A DNA stretch of 64,000 nt from Streptomyces cellostaticus. Lineage in GTDB: Bacteria > Actinomycetota > Actinomycetes > Streptomycetales > Streptomycetaceae. This document shows, in pieces, positions 1 through 8,635 of this stretch (positions are counted from its first letter, which is position 1; every line of letters begins with the position of its first letter). The stretch lies in contig NZ_KQ948023.1 of assembly GCF_001513965.1 (NCBI RefSeq), positions 1 through 64,000 on the forward strand. Direction: 5' to 3'. Both the position numbers and the translations under genes were made by a program. The notes below the pieces were generated by a model. It searched no databases. It had not been told where the DNA came from and saw only the letters and a program-made list of their open reading frames with translations.

Positions 1-35
1 TTCTAGTCCGCGACCGCGTCCGTTGCTTCCTGCCT

Positions 36-67
36 GGGCCCGCTCCCGTTACCGAGGGAGCGGGCCC
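36..67. terminator. Hairpin terminator before the first gene
   Basis: Perfect 12-bp inverted repeat (arm GGGCCCGCTCCC, 8-nt loop) lying 24 nt before the first start codon. It has no T-run, which is normal for high-GC actinomycete terminators. It probably ends a gene upstream of the window. Confidence 0.6.
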
Positions 68-91
68 TCGCACGTCGTTAAGGTGAACACC

Positions 92-1393
92 ATGAGCGCA
101 CCCGCTGCCCGCTTCGACCGCGGCCACACCGACGACCTGATGTCCTTTCTGGCGGCGAGCCCGACGCCGTACCACGCCGTGGCGAACACCGCCGAGCGGC
201 TGGAGAAGGCGGGCTTCAGGCAAGTCGCCGAGACGGACGCCTGGGACGGGTCGAGCGGCGGCCGGTACGTGCTGCGCGGCGGGGCGATCGTGGCCTGGTA
301 CGTCCCCGAGGGCGCCGCTGCGCACACCCCCTTCCACGTCATCGGCGCGCACACCGACTCACCGAGCCTGCGCGTCAAGCCGCAGCCGGACACCGGGGCG
401 CACGGCTGGCGGCAGGTCGCGGTGGAGATCTACGGCGGCCCGCTGCTGAACTCCTGGCTCGACCGGGACCTGGGCCTGGCCGGCCGGCTGACCCTGCGCG
501 ACGGCTCCACGGTCCTCGTCAACGTGGACCGGCCGCTGCTGCGGGTGCCCCAGCTCGCCATCCACCTGGACCGCACGGTGTCCTCGGAGGGCCTCAAGCT
601 CGACAAGCAGCGCCATCTGCAGCCGGTGTGGGGCCTCGGCAACGACCTGCGTGACGGCGACCTGATCGCGTTCCTGGAGGCGGAGGCGGGGCTGGCGGCG
701 GGCTCGGTGACCGGCTGGGACCTGATGACGCACCCGGTGGAGGCGCCCGCATACCTGGGCCGGGACCGGGAGCTGGTCGCCGGGCCCCGGATGGACAACC
801 TGCTGTCGGTGCACGCGGGCGCGGCCGCCCTGGCCGCCGCCGCGACCTCCGGCGCCGCGCTCACCCGCATCCCCGTGCTGGCCGCCTTCGACCACGAGGA
901 GAACGGCTCGCAGTCGGACACCGGCGCGGACGGCCCGCTGCTCGGCACGGTGCTGGAGCGCTCGGCGTTCGCGCGCGGCGGGTCGTACGAGGACCGGGCC
1001 CGCGCCTTCGCCGGCACGGTCTGCCTGTCCTCCGACACGGGCCACGCCGTCCACCCCAACTACGCGGAGCGGCACGACCCGACGCACCACCCGCGGGTCA
1101 ACGGCGGCCCGATCCTCAAGGTCAACGTCAACAACCGCTACGCCACGGACGGTTCGGGCCGCGCGGTGTTCGCCGCCGCCTGCGAGAAGGCGGGCGTCCC
1201 CTTCCAGTCCTTCGTCTCCAACAACTCCATGCCCTGCGGCACCACCATCGGCCCGATCACCGCGGCCCGGCACGGCATCCGGACCGTGGACATCGGAGTG
1301 GCGATCCTGTCGATGCACAGCGTGCGCGAACTGTGCGGCGCGGACGACCCGTTCCTGCTGGCGAACGCGCTGACGGCGTTCCTGGAGGGCTGA
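92..1393 (+). CDS. M18 family aminopeptidase
   Basis: A 433-aa cytoplasmic zinc metallo-aminopeptidase of the M18 (aspartyl aminopeptidase, DNPEP/ApeB) family, which removes N-terminal, often acidic, residues from peptides. Family signatures visible are GAHTDSPSLR (about residues 85-94, first metal His/Asp), GPRMDNL near 232, the FDHEENGS segment carrying metal-binding and catalytic acids near 268, SSDTGHAVHPNY near 315, and the C-terminal DIGVAILSMHSVRE with the last metal His. The length is typical of the bacterial family. The ATG at 92 was preferred over upstream in-frame codons because the conserved protein begins about there. It stands alone, followed by a small membrane-protein gene. 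Confidence 0.9.
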   Translation: MSAPAARFDRGHTDDLMSFLAASPTPYHAVANTAERLEKAGFRQVAETDAWDGSSGGRYVLRGGAIVAWYVPEGAAAHTPFHVIGAHTDSPSLRVKPQPDTGAHGWRQVAVEIYGGPLLNSWLDRDLGLAGRLTLRDGSTVLVNVDRPLLRVPQLAIHLDRTVSSEGLKLDKQRHLQPVWGLGNDLRDGDLIAFLEAEAGLAAGSVTGWDLMTHPVEAPAYLGRDRELVAGPRMDNLLSVHAGAAALAAAATSGAALTRIPVLAAFDHEENGSQSDTGADGPLLGTVLERSAFARGGSYEDRARAFAGTVCLSSDTGHAVHPNYAERHDPTHHPRVNGGPILKVNVNNRYATDGSGRAVFAAACEKAGVPFQSFVSNNSMPCGTTIGPITAARHGIRTVDIGVAILSMHSVRELCGADDPFLLANALTAFLEG

Positions 1394-1488
1394 GTCCCCG
1401 TCAAGGGCCCGCCCCGGACATGACCGGGGCGGCGCCGGGTACCCGGACGGACCGGAGATTCCGGAACCGAAAGGGGAGGCGACGACTC

Positions 1489-1740
1489 ATGGGCCTCGGC
1501 GGATGCATCATCCTCATCGCCGTAGGAGCCATCCTCACGTTCGCGACCGACTGGCACATGCAAGGGGTCGATCTCCACGTCGTCGGCGTCATCCTGATGG
1601 CCGTCGGGCTCATCGGCACCGCCACGTTCAGCAGCATCGCAGGGCGCCGGCGGGTCGTGGTCCCGCCGACGCACGTGGTCGACGAGGAACCCCACCACCC
1701 TCACCGCGGCGACGGCTGCACCGACGGCTACGGCGTCTGA
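1489..1740 (+). CDS. DUF6458 small membrane protein
   Basis: An 83-aa protein with two hydrophobic helices (residues about 3-20 and 27-46), the first running into a conserved FATDWHM segment, and a charged His-rich cytoplasmic tail. This pattern matches the actinobacterial DUF6458 family, whose function is unknown. The ATG at 1489 is preceded by a good Shine-Dalgarno sequence (AGGGGAGG). Upstream in-frame starts lack one. It converges with the NHL/thioredoxin gene 25 bp away. Confidence 0.75.
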   Translation: MGLGGCIILIAVGAILTFATDWHMQGVDLHVVGVILMAVGLIGTATFSSIAGRRRVVVPPTHVVDEEPHHPHRGDGCTDGYGV

Positions 1741-1765
1741 GGCTCCCCGACCGCCGGTGGCGCGG

Positions 1766-3589
1766 CTACTGCTCGTCCATTCCCGCCAGGACGAGCGGCA
1801 GCCGGTCCGTCCCGCCCTCCGTGAGGCGCACCGGCACCCCCCAGTCCTGCTGGTGGACATGGCACGCGGGGTATTCGTTCGCCGGATCGTCGTCGCAGGA
1901 CGCCGCCATCGCCGAGACGTGCAGGACGCCCTCCGCGACCGCAGGGTTCAGCTCCAGCTCGCGTGACAGGTCCGTGTCCGCTCCCTCGCCCCCCAGCAGC
2001 AGCTCGGGCGGGGTCGAGGAGACCAGCAGGCGGGTCGAGGGGCCGTATCGGGTGTCCAGCTTCTGGCCCGCGGGGGCCTGGAAGATCACGTCCAGCCGGA
2101 GGCGGCCGGGGGCGACCTCGGTCGCGGCGCGCCGGGTGCGGTGGGCGACCGCCTCCACGCGGACCGCCTCCTCGGGCAGCCGCAACCGGGTCAGACGGTG
2201 CCGGGCCGACTCCACGACCACGATGTCCTCACCGGCGAGGACCGCTCCGCTGGGCTCGCGCAGATCGGTGGCGAGGGTGCTGACCTCGCCGGTGGCGGGG
2301 TCGTAGCGGCGCAGGGCGTGGTTGTAGGTGTCGGCGACCGCGACCGAGCCGTCCGGGAGGGCGGTGACACCGAGCGGGTGCTGGAACAGGGCCTGCCCGG
2401 CCGCGCCGTCCCGGTGACCGAAGTCGAACAGGCCGGTACCGACGGCGGTGTGGACGTGTCCGTCCGGGTCCACCCAGCGCAGCGCGGAGGTCTCGGAGTC
2501 GGCGAGCCAGAGCCGGTCGGCGGTGGCCGCGAGCCCGGAGGGCTGCGCGAACCAGGCCTCGGCGCCGGGGCCGTCCACCAGGCCCTCGTTGGTGGTGCCC
2601 GCCGCCACGGCGACGGTCCGGGCGGCGGGATCGTACGTCCACAGCTGGTGGACGCCCGCCATGGCGATCCACACCCGGCCGCCGAAGACCGCCACGTCCC
2701 AGGGGGAGGAGAGGTCCACCTCGCGGGCCGGGCCGGACGTCGGGGACCCCTGCCACCACTGCCTGCCGGTGCCGGCCAGGGTGGTCACCTCGCCGGTGGC
2801 GAGGTCCAGGCGGCGCAGGGCGTGGTTGACGGTGTCGGCGACGATCACCGCCGTACCGTCCTCGGACAGGGCGAGGCCCTGCGGCTCGCTGAAGGAGGCC
2901 TCCTCGGGGCCGCCGTCGGCGAAGGCACGCATACCGCTGCCGATGCGCCGTACGACCGTCTCGGCGTCCTCGGCCAGCTCCACCAACTGGTGCCGGGTGG
3001 TGTCGCTGACCAGGAAGGTCCCGCCGGGCAGCAGCAGCGCCTTGCCAGGGAAGCGCAGCACCGTCGGCTCGGGCTCCGGCGGCACATAGGGGCCGTCGCC
3101 GCGGCGCAGGGTGCCCTTCGCGGCGTGCTCGGCCTCCAGCTCCTCGACCAGCCGCTCGATGGCGTGCGCATGACCCTCACCGGCGTGCTGGGCGACCACG
3201 TAGCCCTCGGGGTCGATGACGACGAGGGTCGGCCAGGCCCGGACCGCGTACTGCTTCCAGGTGGCCAGCTCCGGGTCGTCCAGCACGGGGTGCTGCACGC
3301 CGTACCGCTCCACCGCGTCCACGACCGCCTGGTGCTCGGCCTCGTGCACGAACTTCGGCGAGTGCACGCCGATGACCACCACCGTGTCCCGGTGCTTCTC
3401 CTCCAGCTCGCGCAGCTCGTCCAGGACGTGCAGACAGTTGATGCAGCAGAAGGTCCAGAAGTCCAGGACGACGATGCGTCCGCGCAGGTCGGCCAGGGTG
3501 TACTGCGTGTCTCCCGTGTTCAGCCAGCCACCCTTGCCGATCAGTTCGGGGGCGCGGACGCGGGCGCGTCGGGGTGCGGAGTCGGTCAT
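1766..3589 (-). CDS. NHL-repeat thioredoxin-fold protein
   Basis: A 607-aa cytoplasmic protein. Residues about 15-165 form a TlpA/AhpC-type thioredoxin fold with the motif WTFCCINC, so a redox cysteine pair is present. The rest, from about 185, is an NHL/YncE-like beta-propeller with repeated LPDGS-VAVADTYNHALR units. This architecture matches the conserved NHLRC2-like family; the exact substrate is unknown. The ATG at 3589 was chosen because the ten upstream residues are not conserved-looking. It converges with the DUF6458 gene. Confidence 0.85.
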   Translation of the reverse strand: MTDSAPRRARVRAPELIGKGGWLNTGDTQYTLADLRGRIVVLDFWTFCCINCLHVLDELRELEEKHRDTVVVIGVHSPKFVHEAEHQAVVDAVERYGVQHPVLDDPELATWKQYAVRAWPTLVVIDPEGYVVAQHAGEGHAHAIERLVEELEAEHAAKGTLRRGDGPYVPPEPEPTVLRFPGKALLLPGGTFLVSDTTRHQLVELAEDAETVVRRIGSGMRAFADGGPEEASFSEPQGLALSEDGTAVIVADTVNHALRRLDLATGEVTTLAGTGRQWWQGSPTSGPAREVDLSSPWDVAVFGGRVWIAMAGVHQLWTYDPAARTVAVAAGTTNEGLVDGPGAEAWFAQPSGLAATADRLWLADSETSALRWVDPDGHVHTAVGTGLFDFGHRDGAAGQALFQHPLGVTALPDGSVAVADTYNHALRRYDPATGEVSTLATDLREPSGAVLAGEDIVVVESARHRLTRLRLPEEAVRVEAVAHRTRRAATEVAPGRLRLDVIFQAPAGQKLDTRYGPSTRLLVSSTPPELLLGGEGADTDLSRELELNPAVAEGVLHVSAMAASCDDDPANEYPACHVHQQDWGVPVRLTEGGTDRLPLVLAGMDEQ

Positions 3590-3637
3590 GGCTCCAAGCG
3601 TGCCACCCGGCACCGACAACCGGCCCGGCGCCCGCCC

Positions 3638-4486
3638 TCAGTCCGGGTGGACCACGTTCCTGCCGGGTCCGCCGGAGAGCGTGTCCCGGCCGGGCCCGCC
3701 GTACAGCCTGTCGTTCCCGCTGTTGCCGTACAGCTTGTCGTTGCCGCCGTTGCCGTACAGGACATCGTCGCCCTTGCCCCCGTACAGCGAGTCGGCGTCG
3801 GCTCCGCCGTAGACGGTGTCGTTGCCGTCGTCGCCGGACAGGTACTGGGCGCCGGCGCCGCCGTGCAGCACGTCGTCGCCCCTGCCGCCCTGCACGATGT
3901 TGTCGCCGCCGCTCGCGTGGACCGTGTCGTTGCCGTCGCCGCCCCAGGCAAGCCCCTCCGCGCCCACCGTGAGGGTGTCGTCGCCGGCGTCGCCCGATAC
4001 GTAGGCGCCGTCGAGACGGCCGGAGTCGGTCGCCTTGTCGTTGCCGGGGCCCAGCGAGATCTCGGCGTAGAAGTAGACCTGGTCGGTGGCGTTCTTGTAC
4101 GCCACCGTGTCGTCGCGGTCGCCGAGGTCCATCACCAGGGCGGCATACGGGTCCTGGCTGTCCACGTCGGTGACCGTGCAGGAGACCTTCGTGCGGTCCG
4201 CGCTGTCGGGGTGCGCGCAGCCGTGGCCCGCGCCGATCGGGACGACGTCGTCGATCACGTAGGTGATGCCCGTGCGGTCCGCGGTGAGCGACGCGGTCAC
4301 GGTGGCCTTGTCGGCCTGGCCGGGGGCGGCCTTGTAGGTGAGCTGCCAGCCGTACTGGTTGACCGCGGCGGTGGCCGGCGCCGTGGCGGCGTCGGCGGTG
4401 CCGGCCACCGTGAACGGGACGGCCAGGGCCAGCGTCGCCGCCGAGACGGCGTGTATCACCCGGCGGCGGGCGGGACGAGAGGGCAT
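3638..4486 (-). CDS. Secreted RTX-like calcium-binding repeat protein
   Basis: A 282-aa precursor. The N-terminus has an Arg-rich start, a hydrophobic core and an AxA site near residue 33 (ADA), so it is a likely Sec or Tat export signal. The last 110 residues hold about eight glycine-aspartate nonapeptides of the GGxGxDxLxG type (for example GGKGDDVLYG), which in RTX/haemolysin repeats bind calcium in a beta-roll. The central part has no clear catalytic domain. The ATG at 4486 follows a GGAGGTT ribosome site. Probably an extracellular structural or adhesion protein; function not established. Confidence 0.8.
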   Translation of the reverse strand: MPSRPARRRVIHAVSAATLALAVPFTVAGTADAATAPATAAVNQYGWQLTYKAAPGQADKATVTASLTADRTGITYVIDDVVPIGAGHGCAHPDSADRTKVSCTVTDVDSQDPYAALVMDLGDRDDTVAYKNATDQVYFYAEISLGPGNDKATDSGRLDGAYVSGDAGDDTLTVGAEGLAWGGDGNDTVHASGGDNIVQGGRGDDVLHGGAGAQYLSGDDGNDTVYGGADADSLYGGKGDDVLYGNGGNDKLYGNSGNDRLYGGPGRDTLSGGPGRNVVHPD

Positions 4487-4633
4487 GGCGAAACCTCCGA
4501 GAGGAACGTGCGAAGCCGTGCGACTTCCGCAAGGTCCGACTCGGGGTCCGCCTGTTTGGTTGGGCAACTTCCTTACCGGCACGGGAAGTTCAGCTGCCGG
4601 ACACCCCTCGGCCGGGTGGATTGCGGGGCTCGG

Positions 4634-5029
4634 TCAGGTGAGGGCGTGCCCGGCCGTCGCGTCCACGTGGTCCGGCACCTCGTCATGCCGGTCGCCCACC
4701 GTCGACGTACCGGTGGGCTCGATCACCAGGATTTCGGTGGGCACGCGCGCGTACGGCTTGTGTTCGGTGCCGCGCGGGACGGTGAACACCGAGCCCTTGG
4801 GAAGCACGACCGTGCGCTCGCCGGCCGGCTCGCGGAGAGCGATGTGCAGCTCACCCCCCAGGACCAGGAAGAACTCGTCGGTGTGGTCGTGCACGTGCCA
4901 GAGGTGTTCGCCCTCCACCTTCGCCACGCGTACGTCGTAGTCGTTGACGGTGGTGACGATGCGGGGGCTCCACTGCTCGGCGAAGGAGGCGAGGGCCATG
5001 TCCAGGGAGATCGGTTCCATGCGTTCCAT
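4634..5029 (-). CDS. Cupin-domain protein
   Basis: A 131-aa single-domain cupin. Motif 1, HVHDHTDEFFLVLGG (residues 43-57), supplies the HxH and Glu metal ligands, and motif 2 surrounds PRGTEHKPYA with the last His. It is likely a small metal-dependent enzyme or sensor; the substrate cannot be told. It is divergent from a GlxA-type regulator with only 43 bp between the starts, which suggests the regulator controls it. The internal ATG three codons later is an equally good start. Confidence 0.8.
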   Translation of the reverse strand: MERMEPISLDMALASFAEQWSPRIVTTVNDYDVRVAKVEGEHLWHVHDHTDEFFLVLGGELHIALREPAGERTVVLPKGSVFTVPRGTEHKPYARVPTEILVIEPTGTSTVGDRHDEVPDHVDATAGHALT

Positions 5030-5072
5030 CGTCGGGGGTGCCGGACCGGCCGACGAGTGCTAGAAATCGCAT

Positions 5073-6068
5073 ATGCCGCAAGGATCCTCTCACCGCGTCG
5101 TCCTCGTCGTCGACGAGAACTCGAACCCCTTCGAGATGAGCTGCGCCATCGAGATCTTCGGGCTGTCGCGGCCCGAACTGGGGCGGGACCTGTACGACTT
5201 CCGGCTGTGCGCGGCCGATCCGCAGACCCGGATGCGGGACGGCTTCTTCACGCTCACCGGGGTGGCCGGGCTGGAGGCCGCCGAGCAGGCGGACACGCTG
5301 ATCGTGCCGAACCGGCCCGACACCGAGGTCCCGCGCGCGGAGCGCGTCCTGGACGCCGTACGCCGGGCCCACGCGCGTGGCGCCCGGTTGGTCGGCTTCT
5401 GCTCGGGCGCGTTCACCCTCGCGGAGGCGGGGCTGCTGGACGGGCGCCGGGCGGCCTGCCACTGGATGTGGGCCGAGGCCTTCCGGGCCCGCTTCCCCCG
5501 GGTGCGCCTGGAGCCGGACGTGCTCTTCGTGGACGACGGCGACATCCTCACGGCCTCCGGCAGCGCCTCCGCGCTCGACCTGGGCCTGCACCTCGTGCGC
5601 CGGGACCACGGCGCCGAGATCGCGGGCCACGTCTCCCGGCGCCTGGTCTTCGGCCTGCACCGGGACGGCGGCCAACGGCAGTTCGTGGAACGTCCGCTGC
5701 CCACGGTCCCCGACGAGTCGCTCGGTCCGCTGCTGGCCTGGGCGCAGGAACGGCTCGGCGAGCCGCTGACCGTCGCCGGCCTGGCCGCCCGCGCGGCCGT
5801 CTCCCCCGCCACCCTGCACCGCCGTTTCCGCTCCCAGCTGGGTACGACTCCGCTGGCCTGGCTCACCGGGGAGCGCGTCGCGCTCGCCTGCCGGCTGATC
5901 GAGCGGGGAGAGGAGCGGCTGGACGTCGTGGCGGCGCGCAGCGGTCTGGGTACGGCGGCCAACCTGCGGGCGCGGCTGCGGCGCGAGACGGGGCTCAGCC
6001 CGTCGGACTACCGCAGGCGTTTCGGGCCGACGGCCGGCGTCCTGGAGTCAGGGGACGCCGGGCGCTGA
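5073..6068 (+). CDS. GlxA-type AraC-family regulator with DJ-1/PfpI domain
   Basis: A 331-aa transcription factor. The N-terminal half (about 5-175) is a DJ-1/PfpI-like amidotransferase fold with the nucleophile-elbow sequence GFCSGAFTLAEAG, here used as a sensor. The C-terminal 100 residues are an AraC/XylS double helix-turn-helix (FRSQLGTTPLAWL... GLSPSDYRRRF). Members of this GlxA/ArgR2-like group control catabolic genes in actinomycetes. It is divergent from the cupin gene at 43 bp. Confidence 0.9.
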   Translation: MPQGSSHRVVLVVDENSNPFEMSCAIEIFGLSRPELGRDLYDFRLCAADPQTRMRDGFFTLTGVAGLEAAEQADTLIVPNRPDTEVPRAERVLDAVRRAHARGARLVGFCSGAFTLAEAGLLDGRRAACHWMWAEAFRARFPRVRLEPDVLFVDDGDILTASGSASALDLGLHLVRRDHGAEIAGHVSRRLVFGLHRDGGQRQFVERPLPTVPDESLGPLLAWAQERLGEPLTVAGLAARAAVSPATLHRRFRSQLGTTPLAWLTGERVALACRLIERGEERLDVVAARSGLGTAANLRARLRRETGLSPSDYRRRFGPTAGVLESGDAGR

Positions 6069-6128
6069 GGAGTCCGGCCCTTCGTCCGGCTCTGTGATGA
6101 TCAGGTCCTGCCGGGGAACGGTATCCGC

Positions 6129-6623
6129 ATGAGATTCCTCGTACGCGACCGGCTCCTCGGCATCGGTGACGACTACTGGATCGAGGACGAGCACGGCCGG
6201 AAGGTGTTCCTCGTCGACGGCAAGGCGATGCGGCTGCGCGACACCTTCGAGCTGAAGGACACCCAGGGACGCGTCCTGGTCGACATCCACCAGAAGATGT
6301 TCGCCCTGCGCGACACCATGGTGATCGAACGGGACGGCGAGGGCCTGGCCACCATCAAGCGCAAACGGCTCTCCCTGCTGCGCAACCACTACCGGGTGTC
6401 CCTGGTCGACGGCACCGAGCTGGACGTCAGCGGCAAGATCCTCGACCACGAGTTCGCCATCGAGTACGACGGTGAACTCCTCGCGGTGATCTCCCGCCGC
6501 CGGCTGCACATCCGGGACACGTACGGCGTCGACATCGTGCGCGAGGACGCGGACCCGGCGCTGCTGATCGCGGTGACCGTGTGCGTGATCCACCTGGCGC
6601 AGAAGGAGCGGGAGGATGACTAG
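6129..6623 (+). CDS. LURP-one-related family protein
   Basis: A 164-aa protein of the LURP-one (LOR, Tubby-like beta-barrel) family. It starts MRFLVRDRLLGIGDDYWIEDE and contains repeated strand motifs (MRLRDTFELKDTQG, LLAVISRRRLHIRDTYGVDI) typical of the phospholipid-scramblase-like barrel. The bacterial role is unknown. A weak ribosome site lies about 10 nt before ATG 6129. The gene converges with the nitrilase-family gene. Confidence 0.85.
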   Translation: MRFLVRDRLLGIGDDYWIEDEHGRKVFLVDGKAMRLRDTFELKDTQGRVLVDIHQKMFALRDTMVIERDGEGLATIKRKRLSLLRNHYRVSLVDGTELDVSGKILDHEFAIEYDGELLAVISRRRLHIRDTYGVDIVREDADPALLIAVTVCVIHLAQKEREDD

Positions 6624-6638
6624 AGGAGGCCAGGGCGT

Positions 6639-6666
6639 CACCACGGCTTCGGTCAGCGCCGTGGTG
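6639..6666. terminator. Convergent hairpin between the LURP-one and nitrilase genes
   Basis: Inverted repeat CACCACGGC/GCCGTGGTG with a 10-nt loop. It spans the gap between the two convergent stop codons, with one arm inside the 3' end of the nitrilase gene. Probably a bidirectional terminator. Confidence 0.45.
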
Positions 6667-7471
6667 GCTCCAGGCCCAGCATCCGGTCCTTCAGGGCCGG
6701 GAACTGCTCACGGGTCGCCGCCACCTTCGCCGGGTCGAAGTCGACCGTGAGGACCTCCTCGCCGGCGCCCGCCTCGGCGAGCACCTCGCCCCACGGATCC
6801 ACCACGATCGAGTGACCCGCCTGCGGAACTCCGGCGTGTGTCCCGGCCGTTCCACATGCGAGCACGAACGCCTGGTTCTCCACCGCCCGCGCCTGAGCCA
6901 GCAGCGTCCAGTGCGCACGTCGCCGCTCGGGCCAGCCCGCCGGGATCACCAGGGTCTCGGCGCCGGCGTCGACCAGTCCACGGAAGAGTTCGGGGAAACG
7001 GAGGTCGTAGCAGGTGGCCACGCCGAGCGTGGTCCCGGGCAGCCGGACCGTCACCAGGTCCCGCCCGGCGCTCATCAGCACGGCCTCGCCCTGGTCGAAA
7101 CCGAAGCGATGGATCTTGCGGTAGGCCGCGGCCAGATCACCGGAGGGGGAGAAGAGGAGAGAGGTGTTGTAGAGGGGGCCGTCACCCGCGGCGGAGCCGC
7201 TGTCGGATGCAGTCCGCTCCGGGATGGAGCCCGCGTGCAGCCACACGCCCGCGTCGCTCGCCGCCTTGGCCATCGCCTCGTACGTCGGGCCTTCGAGCGG
7301 CTCGGCCTCGGGGCCGAACTCCTCGTAGGCGAAGGCGCCGGTGGTCCACAGCTCGGGCAGGACCACGAGGTCGGCCCCGGCCTGCTCCCGCACCAGCGCG
7401 GCCACCCGCTGCCGTCGGGAGGCAACCGATTCGCCCTCGTCTACGGCAATCTGGATCAGCGAGGCGCGCAC
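6653..7471 (-). CDS. Nitrilase-superfamily carbon-nitrogen hydrolase
   Basis: A 272-aa cytoplasmic amidase-type member of the nitrilase superfamily. The Glu-Lys-Cys triad is visible: E40 in VVLPELW, K119 in YRKIHRFG and C154 in VATCYDLRFPELF. It resembles the omega-amidase/Nit branch (hydrolysis of small alpha-keto or deaminated amides), but the substrate is not determined by sequence. The start is taken as GTG 7471, where the conserved MRASLIQIAV begins. The longer upstream reading is non-coding. Confidence 0.88.
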   Translation of the reverse strand: MRASLIQIAVDEGESVASRRQRVAALVREQAGADLVVLPELWTTGAFAYEEFGPEAEPLEGPTYEAMAKAASDAGVWLHAGSIPERTASDSGSAAGDGPLYNTSLLFSPSGDLAAAYRKIHRFGFDQGEAVLMSAGRDLVTVRLPGTTLGVATCYDLRFPELFRGLVDAGAETLVIPAGWPERRRAHWTLLAQARAVENQAFVLACGTAGTHAGVPQAGHSIVVDPWGEVLAEAGAGEEVLTVDFDPAKVAATREQFPALKDRMLGLEPPRR

Positions 7472-7495
7472 ACTACCACCGTCCTGGCATTCGAG

Positions 7496-7504
7496 TTGTC
7501 CACA
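7496..7504 (+). promoter_or_regulatory. DnaA-box-like 9-mer
   Basis: TTGTCCACA matches the preferred Streptomyces DnaA box. It sits 25 bp outside the nitrilase start codon in the divergent gap. Function is unproven, as a single 9-mer can occur by chance. Confidence 0.35.
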
Positions 7505-7690
7505 CGGGCCTACGATCGTCACACGAAAGCACTGCCGGGGTGCCTCAGAGCAGCGTAACTTGGGGGTCCCCCCGGTTCGAGCGAAGCCGAGAATCGGGGG
7601 AGTCCCGAGACGCCGCCGAGTGCAGCCACCTCCCGCTGGCAACGCCGCCACAACCTGCCCGTGTACCGAACCGCCGAGGGGTCCCGTTCC

Positions 7691-8515
7691 GTGAGTCTGC
7701 ATCCCACCCTCCAGCCCTACGCCGACGCCTGGACCCACTCCATCGAAGCGATATCCGAGTTGGTGGGCTCGCTCGTGGAGGGCGAGTGGAACCGGCGGAC
7801 GCCATGCCCGGGCTGGTCGGTCCGTGACGTGGTCTCGCACGTCATCGGCCTGGACTGCGAGATGCTCGGCGACCCGCGCCCCATCCACACGCTGCCCCGC
7901 GACCTCTTCCACGTCACCAACGAGCACCAGCGCTACATGGAGATGCAGGTCGACGTCCGCCGCCACCACACGGCTCCGGAGATGACGTCCGAGCTGGAGT
8001 ACACGGTCATCCGCCGCAACCGCCAGCTGCGCAACGAGTCCCGCGACCCCGGCACCAAGGTCCGCGGCGCACTGAGCACCGAGGTCACCCTCGAACAGGC
8101 GATGCGGACCCGGGCCTTCGACGTGTGGGTGCACGAGCAGGACCTGCGCACGGCCCTCGGCCACCCCGGCAACCTCGACTCGCCGGGCGCGCACATCGTC
8201 CGCGACGTCCTGCTGTCCGCACTGCCCAAGGTGGTCGCCAAGGACGCGGACGCGCCACGCAGTTCGGCGATCGTCTTCGACGTGCACGGACCGATCGAGT
8301 TCCTGCGCACCATCCGCGTCGACATCCAGGGCCGCGGCACCCTGGAGACCGCCCCCGCGCTCGGCCCCGCCGCCACCCTGACCCTCGACTGGGAGACCTA
8401 CGTCCGCCTGGCCTGCGGCCGCGTGACCCCGGAGGCGGTGGCGGACCGGGTGAAGACGGAGGGCGACCTGGATCTGGCGGCGGCGATCCTGCGCAACTTC
8501 GCAGTGACGCCGTAG
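7691..8515 (+). CDS. Maleylpyruvate isomerase-family mycothiol-dependent enzyme
   Basis: A 274-aa protein of the DinB-like, mycothiol-dependent maleylpyruvate isomerase family (MDMPI N-terminal helical bundle plus C-terminal domain). The conserved PGWSVRDVVSHVIGLD (about 40-55) carries the metal-binding His and is typical of the family, and a later H-E-Q-D-L segment completes the bundle. The thiol cofactor and substrate are inferred from family only. GTG 7691 is preferred because GAGGGG lies 9 nt upstream. Confidence 0.85.
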   Translation: MSLHPTLQPYADAWTHSIEAISELVGSLVEGEWNRRTPCPGWSVRDVVSHVIGLDCEMLGDPRPIHTLPRDLFHVTNEHQRYMEMQVDVRRHHTAPEMTSELEYTVIRRNRQLRNESRDPGTKVRGALSTEVTLEQAMRTRAFDVWVHEQDLRTALGHPGNLDSPGAHIVRDVLLSALPKVVAKDADAPRSSAIVFDVHGPIEFLRTIRVDIQGRGTLETAPALGPAATLTLDWETYVRLACGRVTPEAVADRVKTEGDLDLAAAILRNFAVTP

Positions 8516-8582
8516 ACCCGGCCCCCCTCTCCGAGGCCCGTGCGACCGGGCTGGTCCGGCGCCTGGCGGCCTTGTGGACATC

Positions 8583-8620
8583 GGCTGCGGCTGGGGCTGC
8601 GGCTGGGGCTGGGGCTGGGG
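8583..8620 (+). repeat. GGGGCT hexanucleotide tract, G-quadruplex-capable
   Basis: About six imperfect GGGGCT/GCGGCT units just after the stop of the mycothiol-dependent enzyme gene. Four GGGG runs (8593-8620) are separated by 8, 2 and 2 nt. It lies between convergent genes, so it would be in the 3' untranslated RNA of the upstream gene. Confidence 0.6.
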
Positions 8621-8635
8621 CGAGTTGATGCCGGC

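Noticed and set aside
2141..6097. Very long 1318-codon open frame on the plus strand
   Set aside because: It is antisense to the NHL/thioredoxin, RTX-like and cupin genes and then out of frame with the GlxA-type gene. Composition is low-complexity Val/Gly/Arg without domains, as expected for a GC-rich shadow frame.
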